Positions 58,129-64,000 of a stretch of 64,000 nucleotides of DNA are shown in pieces (positions within the stretch are counted from its first letter, which is position 1; each line of letters opens with the position of its first letter). The stretch is from Amanita rubescens (taxonomy: Eukaryota > Basidiomycota > Agaricomycetes > Agaricales > Amanitaceae): positions 124,001-188,000 of the forward strand of contig WION01000053.1 of assembly GCA_015039365.1 (NCBI GenBank), in the 5' to 3' direction. A program made the position numbers and the translations under genes. The notes below the pieces were generated by a model. That model searched no databases. It had not been told where the DNA came from and was given only the letters and a program-made list of their open reading frames with translations.

Positions 58129-60573
58129 TTTGGTTTTTAATAAACCAATCCACGTATACGAAGTGAAATCGTCTACGATGACACCAATATACTTGTATTT
58201 GTGGTAAGATATGGCCGGTACGGTCATAAGATCCATATGGAGTAACTCGAAGGGACGAGTAGCTCTCTTCGAAGACAGTTTATAAGGTTTTGCCTTCATT
58301 TTGCCTTTTAGACAACCTTCACAACGTAATTTTCCTTCTGGAAGTGTAACTTCTTTCCATCCATTAACATTTAACGGTATCTTCGAAAAGACTTCGTTAG
58401 ATGGATGACCAAAACGTTTATGCCAGGTCTCGTAGTCTAATAGTTTTTCTATAGACTCTGCGTTTGGTTTATTTGTCGGTCTTCCAAGAATTAATTTAGA
58501 ATTCCTGTTGGCTAAGCCAGGACCGGAAACCAGTGTAGGATTCATTATAATAATCCTACCTCGAGCGTAAACTAATGTATCATCGGGCATAAGATAATGT
58601 CCTTCGATACACGTTCTACCCGAGTCTGTAAAGGAAAAGACTACCATCTTTTCATCTTGTTTACAAGTTAATCCTTGTCGGATCAATCTGCCGTTTGAAA
58701 TCAAGCGTGCAGTTGCCCGTGGCATATATAATACCGGGAAGAGCTTTACGAGTGTTGCTTCTCCTGTGGATAACTTGTGTTCAAGGATAACTGTGCCAAG
58801 TCCCTCAAGACGATCTAAACCATTAGCAGTTTTAACACTGTGGTTTTCATTTGCAGGAAATTCTCTGTATTCAGAGAAGTCTTTCCTACTAAAGGTAAAG
58901 TGATCGGATGCACCGGAGTCACACATCCATAGTGTATCTCCAGTACGTTTTTCTACACATTCCGGACAGGGACATGTCGGATGTACTTTATCCTTAAATT
59001 TTCTTTTATTGACCGCTAAACATGTAAAAGGTTTCTTAAACATGTTACCAATATTATATGATCGTTCGATCATATTTGCATTATAAATGGCAGTATCACA
59101 CGACTTATCTCTTACGAGGCAGTTTTCGTCTAAATTTTCTTTATAATTTATACTATCATATAGTACAGATTGTTCAAAGAAGGAATTTATAGTACGACGA
59201 TGATGTCCCAATTTAGGGAACACCATTTTCATTGCTGCCTCTATAAAGAGAAAGTTAGCCATTTCCAGCTTCTTAATGGTTTCATACCATTGTTCGCCGT
59301 TGTCTTCATAGTAATAATCGTCATAATATAGTTCAGCTTCCTGATCTATATCCATGTTTTTATAGTCGATATCGTCTGACGATATCCCCATTCCTCGGTT
59401 CGATTTATAGGACTCAAAGTCCAGTTCATCCTTTTCTCTTTGTTTGCCTTTGCTGGAGCCGGCAACTGGCTCAGTGATGTCATAAGGCCCAATACGGGCA
59501 ACGGTATGTGCAGAACTCATAGTATGTTCTGCTGCTTTGGCAGCCTTCTTCTCGGCTGCATCTGCCTTTCGGCGTTCTCGGTTCCTCTCCCAGTTAGGAC
59601 CACGTGTTTGGCCCTCAACTTTACCCGGCCAATTTTGATTTGCCGGAGGAGCAGTAGGAGCCGGTGTCTGAGCGCCTTGTGGAGGCCTAGAATAAGGCCT
59701 CCCCCCACGTCCACGACCTGCTCCGCGGCCACGTCCGCGAGCACGTCCTCGTCCTCGACCACGTACTTGTTGCCATGGTTGCTGCTGTTGTTGCGACGTA
59801 TTAGCCGTCGCGGCAGATTCAGGGTGCCTTCGGCGCCACTCATTCTGAATTAAGGGAAGTATCCCTTGGATCGTAAGATCCGATGGTTCTGTTGTGGCTA
59901 GAACCACAGCGGCAAAATTGTCCCAATGACGGGGGACGGCTGAAAGTACAATCATTGCCTGTACATTTTCAGGCAATACAATTCCGCTAGATGATAAGCG
60001 GTTTATTATGGCGAGGAGGTCGTTTAAGGATTGTGTGGGATCCTTTTTATCTTGAAACTTCCAAGTAACGGCTAATTGGAAGTCATTATAGATTCCGGCA
60101 GACGTTGTCACACCGTATTGATTTGCTAAATTCCGCCATAAAACTCTGGCGGCATTTACTTCTGAATTGATCTGCTGTATGGTAGCAGAACATTTCATAT
60201 TTATGGATCCGAGGATGCGATCATCCTCGACAACCCAATCTTCAAAAGCTTTTTTAACGGCCTTTGCATCATCGACCATTTGTTGGGTGATAGCCGGTTC
60301 ACCCTCAACGGCTGGGATTGCAGGTGTTGCTGGATGTGCACCATGTGCGGCAACTGCTGCTACCGCAGGTTGTGCAGTTATGGCTGTACGAACACCTGTG
60401 TCGATGAAAAATTGTTGTAGCGGAGTAATCCGCGGGGGATGAACATAATCATCCTTAAGGTACTGAAACAGTCCCTTTGTTTGTAATAGGAAACGCATCA
60501 TGCGTTCCCATTCTTTATAATTAGTTCCATTCAAGACGGGAATGGAACTAGGAATCGTCAAGTCGTTAGACAT
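58102..60573 (-). CDS. copia gag, protease and integrase N-terminus
   Basis: 823 codons. Gag-like N-terminus (LNGTNYKEWERMMRFLL, LNDLLAIINRLSSSG), an Arg-Gly-rich RNA-binding stretch (about residues 270-300), then an aspartic protease (LWMCDSGASDHFTF), a gag-pre-integrase zinc finger (WHKRFGHPS... CEGCLKGKMK), and the start of the integrase core (LLHMDLMTVPA, YIGVIVDDFTSYTW). It stops at 58102 because of a single-base frame change near 58115-58125; the integrase goes on in the next frame. The start Met lies one base after the stop of ORF0 (TAAcATG). Confidence 0.85.
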   Translation of the reverse strand: MSNDLTIPSSIPVLNGTNYKEWERMMRFLLQTKGLFQYLKDDYVHPPRITPLQQFFIDTGVRTAITAQPAVAAVAAHGAHPATPAIPAVEGEPAITQQMVDDAKAVKKAFEDWVVEDDRILGSINMKCSATIQQINSEVNAARVLWRNLANQYGVTTSAGIYNDFQLAVTWKFQDKKDPTQSLNDLLAIINRLSSSGIVLPENVQAMIVLSAVPRHWDNFAAVVLATTEPSDLTIQGILPLIQNEWRRRHPESAATANTSQQQQQPWQQVRGRGRGRARGRGRGAGRGRGGRPYSRPPQGAQTPAPTAPPANQNWPGKVEGQTRGPNWERNRERRKADAAEKKAAKAAEHTMSSAHTVARIGPYDITEPVAGSSKGKQREKDELDFESYKSNRGMGISSDDIDYKNMDIDQEAELYYDDYYYEDNGEQWYETIKKLEMANFLFIEAAMKMVFPKLGHHRRTINSFFEQSVLYDSINYKENLDENCLVRDKSCDTAIYNANMIERSYNIGNMFKKPFTCLAVNKRKFKDKVHPTCPCPECVEKRTGDTLWMCDSGASDHFTFSRKDFSEYREFPANENHSVKTANGLDRLEGLGTVILEHKLSTGEATLVKLFPVLYMPRATARLISNGRLIRQGLTCKQDEKMVVFSFTDSGRTCIEGHYLMPDDTLVYARGRIIIMNPTLVSGPGLANRNSKLILGRPTNKPNAESIEKLLDYETWHKRFGHPSNEVFSKIPLNVNGWKEVTLPEGKLRCEGCLKGKMKAKPYKLSSKRATRPFELLHMDLMTVPAISYHKYKYIGVIVDDFTSYTWIGLLKTKDQTLEYFT

Positions 60574-60574
60574 G

Positions 60575-61160
60575 TTAGACGAGGAAGGCGGAGGTGAAGA
60601 TTATGATATAGGCGGTTAGAAGACGCCAAAAGAAACGAAAGTTTCTTTGATTTTCGAGGTTTTCGACCTCTTGATTATCTCTTTCGAGATTACGGCGTGT
60701 ACGCCTATTTGCTATGTGTTGGGCTACTGAAGTGCCCCTGGGTGGAATCCAAAGATCTAAGGTGGGTGTAACACCTTCTTCGATAGCTGCTTGTCGACGA
60801 CGATGTATTATTTCGTCTTGCAAGGTACGACCGTTTCTAAGTCGCGCGGCTAGGAAGTGATCTCTTCGATCGTGAACTGTGACAGGTCCACGAGTTGTGA
60901 CACCGAATCTGGTATCAGGGTTGACAACACGAACTATCGTCCTAGAGTAGGACGAAGATGGAATTGGTGCCGGTGTATCAATAAAAGTCCGGTTCCCTAA
61001 GGTTAAGGGAAACGGTGGGATTGGTGCGTCGTAAGAAGGAGGTAATCTCCGGACAGGCGGAAATGATTCTCCTTCGGCTTCGTAAACTGGTAACGGAGTA
61101 CTAGTTTCGGAATCCAGTTTTTCTTTCCTAAAAGAGAATTCAATGAGCTTAAAGCTTAAT
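60575..61160 (-). CDS. copia ORF0, upstream of gag
   Basis: A frame open for about 190 codons with no ATG, ending one base before the gag ATG. It is Pro-rich at first (PVYEAEGESFPPVRRLPP), then basic (VHDRRDHFLAARLRNGR), then charged helical (RRTRRNLERDNQEVENL) and ends with a hydrophobic segment (FFWRLLTAYIIIFTSAFLV) that could be a membrane anchor. A sequence CTCTTTTAG near 61130 could be a splice acceptor, so the start may lie in a leader exon. Function unknown; could also be a leftover. Confidence 0.45.
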
Positions 61161-62026
61161 TAAAGCTAAAAGTCTAATTCGTCTTTATTAAGTTACCAGG
61201 GTGCCATAGACTAGAATGTCAGACTATATAGAGTTCCTCGGTTACGAGTACAGTCCATATTCGGTTAAACCAACCGACCCTGAATAACTTAGTTACAAGC
61301 CAAGCTTAGATAAAGCTCAGGTCCACAGGTCCACTCGGTCTTGAAAGCTCGGATCATCCCTGAATGCTGTAAATGACATGCAAAATCAATCGCTGGCTCA
61401 AGCACTCTTGGGCGAAGCCACGGTTTTACCCGTTGCGATTGTAGATAGAAATAATGTCTGGTCCATTAAACCCCCCAGACCATTATATCAGCACGACCGG
61501 TAATCAATATGAAACTTCTAAATGGGATTATGGGATCACCATAGAGCCCAAACTTAGAATGATCCTAACGATCATTCCGACTAAAGGAGTCCCTAAGGGC
61601 GCATCCTTAATAGACTGCGTGTACCACCCACAATGAGGTGTCAGCACGTCCTTTATACTAGAAGTTTCTATATACGAGCCATATTGTATTATAAAGCCTC
61701 TAGGGGCTTATGATGTTATATCGTGCATGAATACCCCAGTCACATCACAGAGGGCAAGTATAACTCTGTGGGGGCCGACGTTGCCATGCCAGCGTCGAGA
61801 AACATAGGAAGTACCCTTATCCCTGGGTGTCTAGGAGATCCCCCTAAAGCCCTAGGGTCCGGGCGCATGTCATTAGCGCATATGCCATATCAAGGATTAG
61901 TGATATCAAGATGATAAGACCATATCAGGCTCGCTGCGATACTATACCAGTGGGACATCATGTCGGATGACGAGCAAGCGAGCGGCGATGTGGGTCCTGG
62001 CAATATCGACGGCGGGGCCCATAACC
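61161..62026 (-). other. copia untranslated leader
   Basis: About 870 bp between the 5' LTR and ORF0 with only short ORFs. Directly after the LTR the element strand reads GGTTATGGGCCCCGCC; this is where the primer-binding site should be, but it does not begin with the TGG expected of a tRNA 3' end, and I find no long complement in the LTR. Confidence 0.5.
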
Positions 62027-62433
62027 TGACGAAGAAGACAGGTCTACGCGAGAGCATGTCCACAGCATGAGCAGGTGCAATAGCTTACCTATTGCGATAT
62101 GATCTTAGCACTACCCTTCGGCGTAGTAGTGATAGTAAGAGGAAGAGAATGGATTGTCCTATTCTACGATACAGGACAGGTTTATATACTAAGAGAGAAC
62201 AAATATGTGTCTACATATGTGTAAGCGTATAGTATAGATGGGAAGATATGGCGTGCTAAGCACACCATAAGATGTGATCATGAGTCTATCATGATGTCAC
62301 CATGATATCATAATGAAGTCATTATGATGTCATCTCTATGTCATACATAAAGGATGACGCGAGCGATATGAGTAACATTGATTGTAGTTAATCAGTAGTT
62401 AATCATTCTATAAATATAATTCTATATTTAACA
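62027..62433 (-). repeat. copia 5' LTR
   Basis: 407 bp; differs from 45459-45865 at two positions by eye (a G/A near 62050 and a T/C near 62358). CRE-like TGACATCA sites at 62325-62332 and 62292-62299 and the TATATAAA box at 62181-62188. Confidence 0.95.
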
Positions 62434-62579
62434 CTTGATTGGGGTGGATGAGCGCTCCGAGCCGAGAGATTGTCGATGTAAGCACCTAATGGTTGTACAT
62501 AAGGATGCCATTGCGTAAGAGTCGAAAGTATCGTCTCACAGCGCGCCGTACGCAAACCCCCAAGCAGAAGCGAGATAAT

Positions 62580-63115
62580 ATGAATATGAACACAACGTTC
62601 CATCCGTCCGACTCCGAGTTACCAGGTACATCGCTTACACCCGATGCTGGCGCCCCCAGCTCTGACTTTTTGCGCTTTCTCGAGCTTTTCATCACCTTCA
62701 ACGTGAGAGCCCTGAATTGTTCCATCTTGTATCGCATTGACTAGTCGGCTCCGCCGTGCAGGATTCTGCGACCCCTTCAACTCCGCCAGCAATAGGTGGT
62801 GATGGATCGGTAACCGGTACACCGCTCGGTGTTTTGGCGGACTTCGAGATCCAAGCTACAAACTCCAAGAAGCCTTCCTTCAGGCGGGAGAAGTCTGAGA
62901 TCGATGGGTCACTTGTCCACCGCTGCGAATGTGGTAGAGCAATTAAAAGGAAGGGTGACCTGAGGCGCCATTGGAGCTCGAGAAGGCATGGAGGGCGTGG
63001 ATTCGATTGTCTCAAATGCAGCAGGTCATTTTCAAGGAGATACATGCTTAATCGACACATTTGTTGGGCTAAGCCTGCAACGACGCAGACTGTCGAGACG
63101 ATGATCAATACGTGA
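62580..63115 (+). CDS. small zinc-finger protein, copy 2
   Basis: Two exons, 62580-62702 and 62762-63115, 158 residues. Paralogue of 41724-42148. The fingers read CECGRAIKRKGDLRRHW then RRHGGRG and CLKCSRSFSRRYMLNRH with a following IC. A Pro/Thr-rich N-terminus differs from copy 1. The copia element inserted 147 bp upstream of its start codon, so its promoter may have been displaced or replaced. The second intron acceptor could be either of two AGs; I chose the one that keeps frame. Confidence 0.7.
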
Positions 63116-63119
63116 GAGT

Positions 63120-63439
63120 TTCATCCAGATTCTTTGTTTCATGCTAATACGGTTCGCTAGACCCTCGTTCTGATGGAGGATAATTGTTAGAGCTGATCGA
63201 CATTCTGTATTTGTCGCAACATGGCGGTTCGTCGGCTTTAGAATATAATTGGTCGAAATCCATTCCTGAAAGAGCGTCGCTTCTAAGTACTGTGTGTTCA
63301 CGGATGAATGACTTGAAAAACATACATAGTTGTGTAGTTTGCGTACGACTGCATCAGTCTCCTAGGTTGCGCCAAGATAGCCGCTCAACCGCAGCACTTG
63401 TACTACCCATTAAAATATCGCTTGAACTTGAAGGCAAGC
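63120..63439. other. no gene seen
   Basis: Short ORFs only between the zinc-finger gene and the third LTR. Confidence 0.5.
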
Positions 63440-63592
63440 TGTTACAAACGTACGTCATGGCCTATCTTTTTTTTATCTTATCATCTATGTCATTCCTCCT
63501 ATGTCATTATTTGCATATGCGTTCCTTCCGGAACATTCATCGTTTATCATATGCCAATTACTTTTATCACATGTATGTCGTTTTCACATGTT

Positions 63593-63679
63593 AACCGTTT
63601 CATTATCACATGTAACCGTTTTCATTATCACATGTAACCGTTTTCATTATCACATGTAACCGTTTTCATTATCACATGT
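63593..63679 (+). repeat. 22-bp tandem array in the U3 of the third LTR
   Basis: Four head-to-tail units AACCGTTTTCATTATCACAT plus GT, the first one base shorter. Each holds the palindrome ACATGT and the Myb-like AACCGTT. Just upstream of the TATA box, so it may act as an enhancer. Confidence 0.85.
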
Positions 63680-63717
63680 GTATATACTTACCATATTTGC
63701 GTATGTACTTTGTACTA

Positions 63718-63723
63718 TATAAA
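63718..63723 (+). promoter_or_regulatory. TATA box of the third LTR
   Basis: TATAAA within CTATATAAATC, 31 bases upstream of the self-primer sequence at 63749. Confidence 0.6.
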
Positions 63724-63913
63724 TCACGCAAATATACGACTAGACCTCAGTCTAGTTTTAACAGTCAGAATCTGTCTCGTTATCGTCTAAGTTCCCTTGA
63801 GGACTTATCCAATAACACTCTTATTCTTTGAACGTTCTTAAGTGCCGGAACTCCCTTGAGGAACCTACGGTACCTGATAGGCTTGACTTATCAGTGAACG
63901 AACAAACGTAACA

Positions 63914-64000
63914 ATAAAACTAGACTCCTCTCCGAGCACGATAGCTTTAACGCTCTCACCTCCCAACATTCACCATTGCTCCACGACAATCTAAAAGTAC
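63914..64000 (+). mobile_element. start of the internal region of the third LTR element
   Basis: Begins AT then AAAACTAGACT, whose complement is in the LTR (63749-63760): a self-priming primer-binding site. The rest (to the window end) is leader with no ORF. Confidence 0.65.

Larger units (their letters stand above)
45459..62433 (-). mobile_element. Ty1/copia retrotransposon, complete ends, interrupted
   Basis: Two 407-bp LTRs (45459-45865 and 62027-62433) that begin TG and end CA, with two differences by eye. Flanks are the 5-bp target duplication CTTGA (45454-45458 and 62434-62438). Internal order on the minus strand: leader, ORF0 (60575-61160), gag-protease-integrase start (58102-60573), integrase, then RT-RNase H (45888-48803), which is copia order (integrase before RT). 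It is defective: a frameshift near 58120, a nested gypsy element (49623-57767) in the integrase, and a 700-bp tandem duplication between integrase and RT. Without the nested element and one copy of the duplication it would be about 8.1 kb. Confidence 0.95.
63440..63913 (+). repeat. left LTR of a third LTR retrotransposon
   Basis: 474 bp starting TGTTAC and ending GTAACA. It holds a 22-bp tandem array (63593-63679), a TATAAA box (63718-63723) and a 12-nt self-primer sequence AGTCTAGTTTTA at 63749-63760, which is complementary to the first bases after the LTR. No matching target duplication directly follows (CAAGC before, ATAAA after), so this is the 5' LTR of an element running off the window, not a solo LTR. 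Confidence 0.75.

Noticed and set aside
58110..58130. Programmed +1 frameshift as in Ty1
   Set aside because: The shift lies within the integrase core, not at a gag-pol border, and there is no Ty1-like slippery heptamer; a plain indel is simpler.
62011..62026. tRNA-primed binding site for the copia element
   Set aside because: The sequence after the LTR (GGTTATGGGCCCC) does not start with TGG and I could not match it to a tRNA 3' end; left as unknown.
63593..63679. CRISPR-like repeat array
   Set aside because: Units are adjacent with no unique spacers, lie in an LTR, and the organism is a fungus.

Overview
The window reads as genomic DNA of a basidiomycete fungus, most likely an Agaricomycete. 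Genes are intron-rich, with many GT-AG introns of about 50-60 bp. The single-copy genes are typically eukaryotic, and the LTR retrotransposons are of kinds common in mushrooms. I cannot place it to order or genus.

Layout. (1) 1-4.2 kb: a mitochondrial-type methionine aminopeptidase and the 60S export adaptor NMD3, divergently transcribed, then a small beta-rich protein gene (family X). (2) 4.4-15.6 kb: a gene graveyard. It holds a broken RNase H1, two copies (A about 6.13-9.25 kb, B about 11.88-15.54 kb) of a segmental duplication that each carry an intact family X gene and a decayed NMD3 fragment, a truncated outward-rectifier K+ channel, and a frameshifted NUP188 C-terminal region. A Tc1/mariner-like inverted-repeat element sits in copy B, and copy A shows the empty site. 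(3) 15.9-17.0 kb: a secreted-protein gene built from tandemly duplicated exons. (4) 17.9-39.6 kb: housekeeping genes: MCD4/PIG-N, a class I histone deacetylase, a urate/xanthine permease, an M35-like protein with a lost active site, pyroglutamyl peptidase, ITPase (HAM1), a LARP7/Pof8-type RNA-binding protein and several lineage-specific genes. (5) 39.6-45.4 kb: gene-poor, with tandem repeats and a small zinc-finger gene. (6) 45.459-62.433 kb: one Ty1/copia element (407-bp LTRs, 5-bp target duplication CTTGA) carrying a nested Ty3/gypsy chromovirus at 49.623-57.767 kb (452-bp LTRs with no difference I can see, target duplication GTATG). (7) 62.4-64 kb: a paralogue of the zinc-finger gene, then the left LTR of a third LTR element that runs off the window.

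How it fits together. The housekeeping genes are unrelated single-copy loci and form no pathway cluster. The most interesting parts are: the tandem-exon secreted protein; the chromovirus, which combines a chromodomain, a 13-nt self-complementary primer-binding site and an extra ORF one base after pol; the third LTR, which independently repeats the self-priming layout and carries a 22-bp repeat array in its U3; and the catalytically dead, apparently cytosolic M35 relative. No rRNA, tRNA or CRISPR array was recognised.

Exon coordinates were worked out by hand from splice signals and reading-frame continuity. No alignment or database search was possible.
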